Assembly: GCA_026075535.2 (NCBI GenBank)
Contig: AP026550.1
Location: 4,030,001 to 4,094,000, forward strand
Direction of reading: 5' to 3'
DNA from: Tricholoma matsutake
Lineage: Eukaryota > Basidiomycota > Agaricomycetes > Agaricales > Tricholomataceae
DNA length: 64,000 nt
Positions 46,874-57,000 of the stretch are shown one piece after another. The stretch's first letter is position 1; every line of letters starts with the position of its first letter. The position numbers and the translations under genes are program-made. Below the pieces are notes generated by a model. The model made no database searches, had not been told where the DNA came from, and saw only the letters and a program-made list of their open reading frames with translations.

Positions 46874-49800
46874 AGGTTTCCCCATTGGTGACCCAGAATC
46901 ATTACAATGTATTAGTATCCGAGGAAACCCAGAGTAAATCAGAAAAGGAAATCAAGGAGGAGTACAACCATTCTGAATCATGTGACAAAGAGGAGTACAA
47001 CTGTTGTCAATCACATGACAAAGAAAATTGTCACGGACCATTTCTGAAAACCCCTAAATTCTTTATTCGCTCTGCGTGAATAGAACCCAAAATCACCTTG
47101 ACTGTGGGACTGAAGACAGTGGACACACATGCAGCGATTGATGTGGAAGCGTTGCTTGATAGTGGTGCTACAGGATTATTTATTAATTGGTCCTTAATTA
47201 CCAGAAATGGTATTAACACACGCAAGCTGGCGCAACCTATAATGGTGTACAATATTGACGGAACAGTCAATTGTGGAGGAACTATCAAGGAGGAGGTGAC
47301 TATGGTACTAAAGTATCAGGAGCATCAGGAGCGAGCCATATTTGAAGTGTGCGATCTTGGGAAAACCAATCTAATAATAGGATGTCCATGGCTATGGAAG
47401 CATAATCCCAAAATTAATTGGAAAACTGGGAAAGTACAAATGACTCATTGTCCTAAGGAATGTAATGTGTATGGGAGGAAGATGAAGAAGGAAAAAAGGA
47501 AAAAGAAAGAGAAAGAACGTCCAAGGAAGTATTCTGTTATGATGGAGGAAGTGGAGGATGAGGAAATGCCAAATGGGGAAGTTCTGGTCATGATCAAGAA
47601 AGAAGAGCAGAAGCAAACCTTTAGAGCAATTTGTGGAGGACAGTCATGGGACAAGAATATCATGAAGGTGGAGAAGCCAGTGGAGGAGTGGGTGCCAAAA
47701 GTGTATCATGAATATTTGTCAGTGTTCCAGAAGAAGGAGTCTGAGCATATGCCGGTGTGGAAGCCATGCAATCATGCAATCAAGATGAAGCCAGGGTTTG
47801 TGCCGAAGAAATCAAAGGTATATCTGTTATCTCTGATGGAACAAGAAGAAGTGGATGTGTTTCTGAAGGAGCAATTATGCAAAGGATACATACAACCTTC
47901 AAAATCACTGCAGATGTCACCAATATTCTTCGTGCCAAAGAAAGACCAAAGGAAGAGGATGTGTACAGATTATAGGTATCTGAATGAGTGGACAGTGAAG
48001 AACGTGTACCCCCTGCCATTGATCTCAGAAATAATTGACAAGGTGGGAAAAGCCAAGATCTTTACAAAATTGGATTTACGATGGGGATACAACAATGTAC
48101 AAATAAAGAAAGGAGATGAGTGGAAGGCCACATTTGCCACACGTCAAGGATCCTTCGAGCTGCTTGTCATGTTTTTTGGGATGACTAATAGTCCCCCAAC
48201 CTTTCAAAATATGATGAACAACATTTTCAAGGACATAATAGACAAAGGCATGGTAATAATATTTATTGATGACATTCTGATATTCACGGAGGATGAAGAA
48301 AATCATGAGGCAATAGTGCAGGAGGTGCTATGGAGGTTAGCGGAGAATGATCTATTTTTGAAACTGGAGAAGTGTGTGTTTGGGGCAAGCGAGATTGAGT
48401 TCCTAGGATTATTGATTGGCCCTGACCGGATCAAAATGGATCTGATCAAGGTACAGGCAATCACAGATTGGCCTGTGCCCACCCGTGTCAAGGAGGTTCA
48501 AGCCTTCTTGGGACTCACAAACTATTATCGTCGCTTTGTGCACAATTTTTCTAAAATTGCCACACCCTTACATAACCTTATGTGAAAGGGAGTAGTGTGG
48601 AGGTGGGGAGAGCAGCAGCAAACAGTGTTTGAGGAGTTGAAGAGAAAGTTTGTGGAGGGACCAATATTAGCCCCAGTAGATTTCACACGCCCTTTGCGAG
48701 TGGAATCCAATGCATCCAATTTTGCTACTGGAGCGGTATTATCAATGCTGTGCAAAGATGACAAATGGCATCCTTGTGCATATTTGTCCTGAGGGTTGAA
48801 TGATGTGGAGAGGAATTATGATGTGCATGACAAAGAGATGTTGGGGATAATACGAGCATTGGAGGCATGGAGGCATTATTTGGAGGGATGTATGCATCAG
48901 ATTGAGATCTGGATGGATCATCAAAATCTGCAATACTCCATGTCCACTAAAAAGCTTAATCACCGGCAAGTGCATTGGGCACTATTCCTATCGCATTTCA
49001 ATTTTCACTTGGTCCACAAAGTGGGAAGCTTAATGAGGAAAGCAGATGCATTATCCAGACGTATTGATCATAAAAGGGGGGTGGAGGAGGACAATAAGAA
49101 TGTTACCTTACTCAAACCCGAATACTTTCACATTTGCACTATGCGTCAAGGGCATCTATTAATAGATAGCTCAGAAATGGAAATGTTGTCTAAAATTAGA
49201 CAATGTTCAGAAATGGACGATGAAGTAGTGGAAGCCATGAAAGCTCTGAAGGGAGAGAAGAAAGGTAATATTAAAGGAGATGAATGGGCTGAGGAACAAG
49301 GGTTGGTGTTGTTTTGAGGAAAAGTGTTTGTACCAAAGGATCAGGATTTGCGAAGGGAGATCATCTGGTTACATCATAATACACTGACTGCTGGACACCC
49401 AGGAAGATGGAAGACGTTGGAATTAGTAATGAGAAATTATTGGTGGCCCAGAATTTCAAAGTATGTGTTGGGGTATGTGGATGGATGTGATATGTGCATG
49501 AGGGGGAAGAAATTTCCAGAGAAACCTGCAGGAAAATTAATGCCGAACCCTATACCTAAAGTGCCATGGTGAGATATATCTGTGGATTTTATTACTGGAT
49601 TACCCAAAGCTCGAGGGTACGATGCAATATTCGTAGTATGCGACTGCTTCACAAAGGAGGTCCATATTATTCCTACTACTACAGAAACCTCATCATTGGG
49701 CTTGGCGCACCTCTATCTAAATCAGGTATGGTGGTTACATGGGTTACCCAATACCGTTATCTCTGATTGCGGACCAGAATTTGCTTCCGCATTTATGCGA

Positions 49801-50754
49801 GAACTGAACAACATATTGGGAATTCAAACTAAACTATCTACAGCATATCACCTGCAGACTGATGGGCAGACAGAGAGAATGAACCAGAAGTTGGAGCAGT
49901 ACCTATGTATGTTTGTCAACTACCAACAAACTGACTGGCCCAAATGGCTGGCAATTGCTGAGTTTTCCCACAATAACAAATTCCATTTGGCTACTCATAT
50001 GTCACCCTTTTTCGCAAATTATGGATATCATCCTCGCATGGGAGTAGAACCCAGAAGGGAAGTCAAAGTACAGTCGGTAGAAGACTTTGTATCTAAGATG
50101 CAAAAGGTACAAGAGGAAGCAGAGGCAGCATTGAAGAAATCATGTGATGACATGATGCGACATGCGGATCGTACTCAAGCATGCGCTCCAGAGTACAAAG
50201 TTGGTGACTTGGTGTGGCTAAGTACCAAGGACCTGAATATTTAGTGTTTAAAGGTCCGGTTGCATGGACCGAAAAAATGACCGCAACCCAACCCAACCCA
50301 ACTGAATGCAACCGAACCGTCGGTTGCGGTTGCTCAGTTTTGGGGGTCGGTTGGGTTGCCGGTTGCCTCGATTCAAAATTATTTAAAAACCATTCAAAAA
50401 CCGGTTGCAATCAGTTGCAACTGGTCTTCTGACTGTATACAAACTATTACTTATGTACTAGATATTACAGTAACAACAAGACAATAAACTAATGTACTTA
50501 CTACTAATATCTACTATTTACACAATATATAACGAAAATGGGACAAGCCTGAAGGAAAACTATACATTTGGTGAGGGTTTATATACCCTGTGGCTGTGCA
50601 CAGACCTTTTGGTCATGTGCTGCCACAAAAAACAAAGTGACACCACTTTGCCTAATGATTCCCACAGCCACAAATCATCAACGACGCCACTTCAACCATC
50701 ACCCACACCACCCACCGCCTACCTCAGAAGTCCCACCCATGAAGTGAGAGTGTA

Positions 50755-50852
50755 GAGGGCCCAAATGATGACTAGTGTTGTTTGGGCCCTCAGGTATGTT
50801 TTGTATCATCTTTCTTTATTAATACTAACTAATTTGATCTCTTTTTTTACAG
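50755..50852 (+). other. Hairpin and intron-like segment inside the hAT-like element
   Basis: GAGGGCCCAAA (50755-50765) and TTTGGGCCCTC (50781-50791) form a perfect 11-bp inverted repeat with a 15-nt loop. Immediately after it comes a well-formed 59-bp intron candidate, 50794-50852: donor GTATGT, branch-like ACTAAC, pyrimidine tract and acceptor TTACAG. This suggests the element is or was transcribed and spliced, although no protein is recognised. Confidence 0.45.
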
Positions 50853-51129
50853 TCTTATGTCGTGTTACCCACCTCCTGCCTCCGTGCCCTCTCAGGCCCT
50901 GTGCCGCTGCTGCGAGCCTCTGCTCGCAGGGTGGCAACGGGTCCCATTTCTGGACAACAACGCAACAATGACAAGGGCACCACCAACGACAATGTGGCCA
51001 CACTGCCGCCCCACCCAACGCCGCATTGTACAGCACCACCACCCCGCCTATGAGCCACTGCTCGTAGGGGGAGATGATGGTGCTGATGACGATGGAACAC
51101 AGGATGATGACGATGACAAACGCCGACGG

Positions 51130-51330
51130 ACGCCAATGACAATGAATGCCAACGAATGCCACTGAATGCCACCAAACACCAACACCTCCGAATGCCAACA
51201 CCACCAAACGCCAATGCCACCAAACGCCAATGCCAACGCCAGTGAGCGCCCATGCCACCAAACGCCATCGCCAGGGAACGCCACTGCCAGGGAACGCCAA
51301 TGCCAACGCCCAATGCCAATGAACAGTGGG
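51130..51330 (+). repeat. Minisatellite-like CCAATGCCA region in the hAT-like element
   Basis: Imperfect repeats of AACGCCAATGCCACCAA and ACGCCAATGCCAACG. Overlapping open frames on both strands across this region are low-complexity and not supported as genes. Confidence 0.7.
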
Positions 51331-52253
51331 GAAGTCGAACAAGTGGGGAAGGGGGACAAATGAACAGTGGGGAGACAATAACAATGGACAAGGGGACAAC
51401 GACATGGTACCAATGACCCCCACTCTCGCCAGAAATGCGAGATGATGGGGTCGGTTTTTTTGTTTTTCTTACTTTTATTTTTATTCATTCTATTAACGAC
51501 CTGTCACCGCCGCGAGCACCTGCTCACGGGGTGTCTTTTAATTAGTTTTATTTAATATGATACAAATTTTAGTTAAGAGACGAAAATAGCAGGTAAAACC
51601 AGTTCTAACCGGTCTTTTGGAGGCAACCGAACCGACTGGGACCGGTTGTACCCGGTTCGGTTGCGGTTGCTCCAATTTGGGTGATGGTTGCAACCGGTTG
51701 CGGCTGCCGGTTGCCCATTTTGGGGTCGAAAAACCAGACCGAACTGGACCTTAAAACACTATGAATATTCCATGACCTTTGAGGAAACTTACGGAGAAAC
51801 AAGTTGGCCCATATGCGATCTCTAAAGTGATCTCACCTAATGTGGTAGTGCTAAAATTACCCCGATCATTCAAGATTGATCCTGATGTTAACGTATCCCG
51901 CCTACACCCTTACCACCCACCCACTATTCCTGGCCAACAAACTACTCCACAACCTCTGATAATAGTAGAAGGTGCTCCAGAATATGTAGTTGAAGAAATT
52001 CTAGACTCACGTCTTCGACGGAACAAATTGGAGTTCTTAATAAAGTGGAAAAACTATACCAATGAAAATAATTCATGGGAGCCTGAAGAGAATTGTAAGC
52101 GAGCATGCAATGCGATCGCCCAATTCTTTAAACATAATCCAAATGCTCCGCATTGCATTGCGAGAATGGTGTATGAGGGGATGAAATTCCAGCCTTACCA
52201 TAATTTCACAGAGGAGACAGATGCAATATTTTCTCACCTGGAAGTCGAGGCAT

Positions 52254-52266
52254 AAAAGGGGGGTAA
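52254..52266 (+). other. Polypurine tract of the chromovirus
   Basis: AAAAGGGGGGTAA lies directly before the 3' LTR start TGTTAGG, the position of the plus-strand DNA primer. Confidence 0.8.
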
Positions 52267-52668
52267 TGTTAGGAAACCACCCCATTACCTAATAAAATTT
52301 CATTTTTACTTTATTATGTCGAATTATGCTACATTACGCCAAATGACACTACACTTTGATAGCGTGAGAATTTTATTTCGCATGCATCAATATGTACGCG
52401 CATGTATGAGTGCGTCAGTAACAACAAAGTACAATATATGTAACATAGTATATAAACCCTAAATATATGCCTAGGGGACCCCAGTTGTGTTCTCTTAGGT
52501 ATTCCACCTACGCTTGTGGTGTGAATGGCCTATCTCAACAAACTCACCTATTAATAACCCCTCACATCAAAACCATCAGTTCCCCAATCATGCACATGGA
52601 TCCCACCCCCTTCTTGTAGAGAGAACCTGCACAGTCTTAGCTAGCAGATAGTGGGTGTTGCCCTAACA
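52267..52668 (+). repeat. 3' LTR of the chromovirus
   Basis: 402 bp from TGTTAGG to CCTAACA with inverted ends. It differs from the split 5' LTR at 21 positions, all at former CpG dinucleotides. Confidence 0.95.
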
Positions 52669-52673
52669 GTTGT
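52669..52673. repeat. Right target-site duplication of the chromovirus
   Basis: GTTGT, matching 26006-26010. Confidence 0.9.
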
Positions 52674-53280
52674 CAAAAGCAGTCACACCATCAAGCAAAA
52701 TAAGCCAAGTTCCAAACCAATTTCACAATATTGCATGCCTACCATGGCAGCAGCAACTTGAGTGGAAAGAGGCTTGTCGTGAAGAATTAGAGCCTCTTCA
52801 CAAGCGACAAGTCTATGACATTGTCAATCTTCCACATGATCAAAAAATGATCAAAAATAGATGGGTTTTCTCTGTGAAGTCGGATGGAAGAAAACAAGCC
52901 AGACTCATGGCCAAAGGCTTTTCACAAGTTGAAGGTGTTGACTTTGATGAGATTTTCTCACCAGTAGTCCACTACAAGACCATACACCTCATGTTCGCAC
53001 TTGCATCTCTAGAAGGCATGTATATGACCGGTCTAGATGTAAAAACCACATTTTTATATGGCAAACTAGATGAGGAGATCTATATGGATCAACCCGAGGG
53101 TTTCAGACTCGAGGGAAAAGAGCGCAAAGTAATGCGCTTATGCCGAGCATTGTATGGCCTTAAACAGGCCTCACTAGCATGGTGGAAAGAGCTAGAGGCA
53201 TTTATGTGCACCATTGGGTTCATGCGTGCCAGCTCCGATGCTGGCATTTTCATACACAAGGATCCTAAGACAGGACCCAC
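52674..53280 (+). pseudogene. Ty1/copia reverse transcriptase, 3' portion, truncated
   Basis: Continuation of the copia polyprotein in the same frame as the piece ending at 26010. Reverse-transcriptase blocks are EWKEACREELEPL, NRWVFSVKSDG, ARLMAKGFSQVEGVDFDE, FSPVVHYKTIHLMFALA, LDVKTTFLYGKLDEEIYMDQ and LCRALYGLKQASLAWWKEL. In TTFLYG the usual A of KTAFL is T. The sequence ends around AGIFIH and KDPKTGP, just before the YVDD catalytic box, so the catalytic core, RNase H and 3' LTR are missing. The break near 53280 marks the right limit of recognisable transposon sequence. Confidence 0.85.
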
Positions 53281-54066
53281 AAACACGCAAAAATCACATG
53301 TATATAAGTCTCACCGATTCACTGATGTACAATGTACATGGGGCCTCGCATCTCTCTACAAGTTTAAACTCCGACACATGCAGAGAAAAATGGTACAGGT
53401 GTAGATCTCCATCTACACAACAATTCAGATATGCTGTATATGAGAGAAATTGTTCTAGTAATCACATATAACAAAGTCTTCAGAGTGGAATTTTTTTAAA
53501 TAGCTTAGTTCATTCAATCCGCCCTCTTGAACACAAAGATCTCAGGAATGGCAAACTAATTAAAAATTCTACACCGAAGAAATTAAAGAGAGGGATCTAA
53601 AATATCAACTCTACACTTTATTTCAAGTGAAACGGTGGTGTGGATGTCAAACTACGTCCTGTAATGTTGTCCTCCAAATGTGTGTCCTAAAAAGGAAACA
53701 TGACGCGATCATGATCAGCATTAGCGCGTCGCGGTTTTTTTTTGTGACACTTACACTCACTCCTGCTGGGGATGCTCAGGCGCAGTCCCCAGCAGCGAGC
53801 ACAGAGTCTAAATAACTTACGGAGGATCAATGCGCTGGACCGCGAGAACCAGGATCCGCGATCTTTACCAACCTCGGCAACACAGCAGGACCTTATTTTT
53901 TGTTATAATACTCTTAATTCATGTACATAAGTTGTCGAAACATTACGCGCCCTCGAATGTAATACAATTTGGACGCGAGCATGATTTATGTCAGCATTTC
54001 CAAAAGCGGTAATGACCAGTTTCTCTGCTACACTTTTTCCGGTGGCTCTGCCAGGCCCCATGTACA
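53281..54066. other. Transition between transposon stack and host genes
   Basis: About 790 bp with no recognisable protein. It must contain the URB1 promoter. Frames at 53627-53815 and 53830-54012 are short and unsupported. Confidence 0.5.
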
Positions 54067-57000
54067 ATGCCCGTTCGGCATATCAAGGAACATGCAACGA
54101 GACGCATGAATACAGATAGCTCAAAACCACGGGCACGAAGATTCACCAATATAGACGAAATCCGTTCTGGTCTACGTTCCCAAAACCAGGACGAGTTCAT
54201 ACAAAGTATGTTCTTGTCTATAGTCGAGGTTGCTTCTTTTGAACCTGTATTGTAGCTTTAACGTCATTGAGGAATCAATTATCCATAAAGTCAGTTGAAG
54301 ATGCACCTTCTCCGCAGGACGAGCGATTGTTGCTTGCCCAGCACTGGATGGAAAATGTTCCAGGGGCTCACGATATCTTTGGAATTTGGGAAGAAGCAAA
54401 CCCAGTATGTTTATGCTTATTCCATGGAGACTCCCAACCAAAGCTTTTCCTTTTGCAGCGTCAGACCTCACTTCTCGCACTAGTCGTCGCTGTCTTGTCC
54501 TCGCTCCTGGCGCTGCTTTCTTCTCATTACGCATATCATGGGCTTGGTCAACCTATCATCAAGACCCTTCTCACACCACCTTACGTTCGCCGCTTGAATT
54601 CGTACTTGGGTGGTTCACACAGCGAATTGATATTGGTGACCTTGAAGCTATTCAATGGTATGTCATCGTTCGGTGGCGGACGAGAAAAAACGGCCGTTAT
54701 GGATTCTTTTGCATGGGGGATCAAAGTACGCCTTTGACCTTTTTTGGCTATCTCGTGTTCTTATGCATCTTCAGTCACTCCCGAAAATACTGAATATGCG
54801 ACGGAAATCTAAAACGGAAGATTCGCCAGATCCTTTGGCAAAACCAGGTTTGTATTTGCCAATTTAGCGGCCTTGTTCTCATTTTCTTCCAAGATATTCG
54901 CACTCTCTACTTGTTTTTTATCCTCTCGTTTGTCGGCCAAGATAGTCCCGCTGCAGTTAAAACCACGTTCATTGAACAACACCGAGAAACATTCCTTTCC
55001 ATGTTCAAAGGCTTGATCCAAGACTCTTATTCAGTTATACAGAGAGTTCTTCAGGTCTGTTGGAGTGGAATATGGTCAGACCTGAAAATAAAACGAACGT
55101 TGAAGATCGCCCTGTTCAACGAAACCACAATATCCCACGTGAGATCAAGTATCTTCTGCACGATGAATACGCCTCAAAATTGTTTCAGATCCTGAAGCTA
55201 TATGATCGTAGCGCCTCAGAGGACGACAATTCCGAACGCATACCTGCCGATCTCGTCCATCATTTCTTGTTGGCTATTTGCACACGCCCTGGTATGGGTA
55301 TCTGCTTCAAGGACCGTGGCTGGTACCCACGTGAATTTGATGGTGGTGACGACCAAGCAGCAAACGATGACGATGGTGATGAACCTACCTATCAAAAAGG
55401 CGGAAAGATCTATAATAAGATCCTTGCCAATATTCTCAAAACCCTCAAGGTGAACGAAGACTCAAGGCAGCAAGAGCTTGCTCTGAAGATCATGTCTGCC
55501 TGCCCCGAGCTCGTTGCTGGGTACGTTTATTTTTACATCGACTAATATCAGTTTCTCATCCAACCCGCTAGCTACTGGTCAGGAGCAGCCCTGACTCTGG
55601 AGCCTCGCCTTTCCACCAAATGGCTTGCAAATATATCTTTCTTTGGCTCAGTCATCTCCCTTTCTGTACCCTCACCAACATTCCACCTCCCGAACAGTAT
55701 GCTCTACCAACCGGCTCCGCCCCCCCTCTCCGCAATCATAGAAAACATATTTCCCTCTGTAAACACTAAATCCCACTTCTCCAAAGGCCTTCAGTCGAGC
55801 TCCGGGCTCGTCCAGCACTGCACGGCGATCGCAATGGCAAAGTGTTTGGCAAAGTACGAAGCGGTTGTACGTTTTTTCCGGCAGATTGAGGATATATTGG
55901 GGGAAGACGAGACGGACGGACAATGGGGTCGGAGACAGAGGGATGTTGAACGGGAGGCTCGAAGGCGCTTACCCGACTTTCAGGTAGTGGTAGCGTTCTC
56001 GCAGCAGAAACTGGGAGTTGGTCAGACGGCACCTCCAAATCCAACAAAAGCAGCCTTATTGTCGGAGGCTGCGCAGCGATTGTTATGGATGTACCATCGC
56101 TGCTTACCCTCGGTTGTAGCCGAGGCCCGGTTCGATGTCGGAAAGCTACTGCAGAATTTCTCACCTGAAATAGTGGTCGATGGTCAGCAGGAGTCCCTCG
56201 GCGTTGCTGCTAAGCTTCATATGGTGCGGCAGCTTCATGTACTTAGGCTATTGAAGGACAACGATCAGTTTAACTGGTCAGGAAAGATGGGTATGAATTC
56301 AATGACTATCGCTCTACGGATGATTGTTTACCTGGTTTTGTCAAAGGTTCATCGTCGCGTAGCTACCTCTCCGTGCTTCTCGAAGCGTACACCAGATCCG
56401 ACGTCCCAGCGATTCGGACGGCTCTTTGCGAACTGCTTCAACATGTCTTGGCCGAAAGCATCATGTTCCAAGAAGAGCCTGACGAGCCTCATCTTTGGCT
56501 ATTATCCTTGCCAACTTCGCGACGTGCAGCAGATACCGAGTCCCGTGATGGGGCTTCCCTTACAGATGAGGCCGACAGTGTCATTACATTCTTGGATGAG
56601 TGCATCCAGCGTTGTCTGAAAACTCCATATCGATACCTCGAGGAGCTCTATGCCATCAGCAAGACCACAGATTCGGACAACCAAGGAATCGACGCGTGTC
56701 CCAGCCCACTGCTTTTGACCGTCCTCGAACAACTCAGCGTCAAAGTCGAAAAGAAGTCCTTATCACCATCGGATGTTCTTGCGTTAACGACATTCATGCG
56801 AAAGCTGGTTTTGAGGTTGATGACTAAGTTGCAGAGTTTGAAGATTTTGCTCGCCGTTGCAGCAAAGGTTGATGACATGCTGAGTGTTGATCGGCTATTC
56901 ACTGATTATCCGATTGTTACTTCGGCTATTCGTCGGGAAGTCGCGTTGCTCTGGGCTTGTTTGCAGCCTTCTCTTGACCCGCCGGTACCGTCTGGGCCTG

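Larger units (their letters stand above)
50242..51761. mobile_element. hAT-like non-autonomous element
   Basis: The ends form a terminal inverted repeat (TAGTGTTTAAAGGTCCGGTT on the left; its reverse complement at the right is TAGTGTTTTAAGGTCCAGTT). They are flanked by an exact 8-bp target duplication TGAATATT (50234-50241 and 51762-51769). An 8-bp duplication with TAGNG ends is characteristic of hAT elements. Both subterminal zones are crowded with CGGTTGC-type repeats in both orientations, as expected for transposase-binding sites. No transposase frame is present. It interrupts chromovirus pol, and the flanking codons rejoin in frame (AAT ATT then CCA). Confidence 0.9.
46870..52254 (+). pseudogene. 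pol: Chromovirus Pol with C-terminal chromodomain
   Basis: A single frame broken by six TGA codons (47077, 48583, 48790, 49315, 49570, 51773) and one hAT-like insertion. Order: protease (ALLDSGATGLFIN), reverse transcriptase (FFVPKKDQRKRMCTDYRYLN, FTKLDLRWGYNNVQIKKG, FIDDILIFTE as the catalytic box), RNase H (LRVESNASNFATGAVLS; the usual D in ESDAS is N), integrase zinc region (HHNTLTAGHPGRWK, CDMCMRGK), integrase core (VDFITGLP, VISDCGPEF, GQTERMNQKLEQYL). After the insertion come the GPY-type segment (LTEKQVGPYAISKV) and a chromodomain (YVVEEILDSRLRRNKLEFLI, WKNYTNENNSWEPEEN), which in this family directs integration to marked chromatin. Stops and the RNase H change make it inactive. Confidence 0.9.
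26011..52668 (+). mobile_element. Ty3/gypsy chromovirus with nested insertions
   Basis: A complete LTR retrotransposon bounded by 402-bp LTRs (TGTTAGG...CCTAACA) and a 5-bp duplication GTTGT, inserted into the copia element. Without the insertions it is about 6.3 kb: 5' LTR, leader, gag (45776-46873), pol in a different frame, a C-terminal chromodomain, a polypurine tract and the 3' LTR. About 18.8 kb of Helitron DNA sits in the 5' LTR and a 1.5-kb hAT-like element sits in pol. Six in-frame TGA codons in pol make it non-autonomous now. Confidence 0.9.

Noticed and set aside
50806..51488. Open frames of 145-205 codons on the minus strand in the hAT-like element
   Set aside because: Their composition (Trp/His/Gly-rich) comes from the CCAATGCCA minisatellite, and no transposase motif is present.
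1297..51775. Reassignment of TGA to an amino acid
   Set aside because: URB1 and BUD6 have no internal TGA in their exons, gag ends in TGA, and TGA interruptions are restricted to relic or transposon genes and fit CGA to TGA decay.
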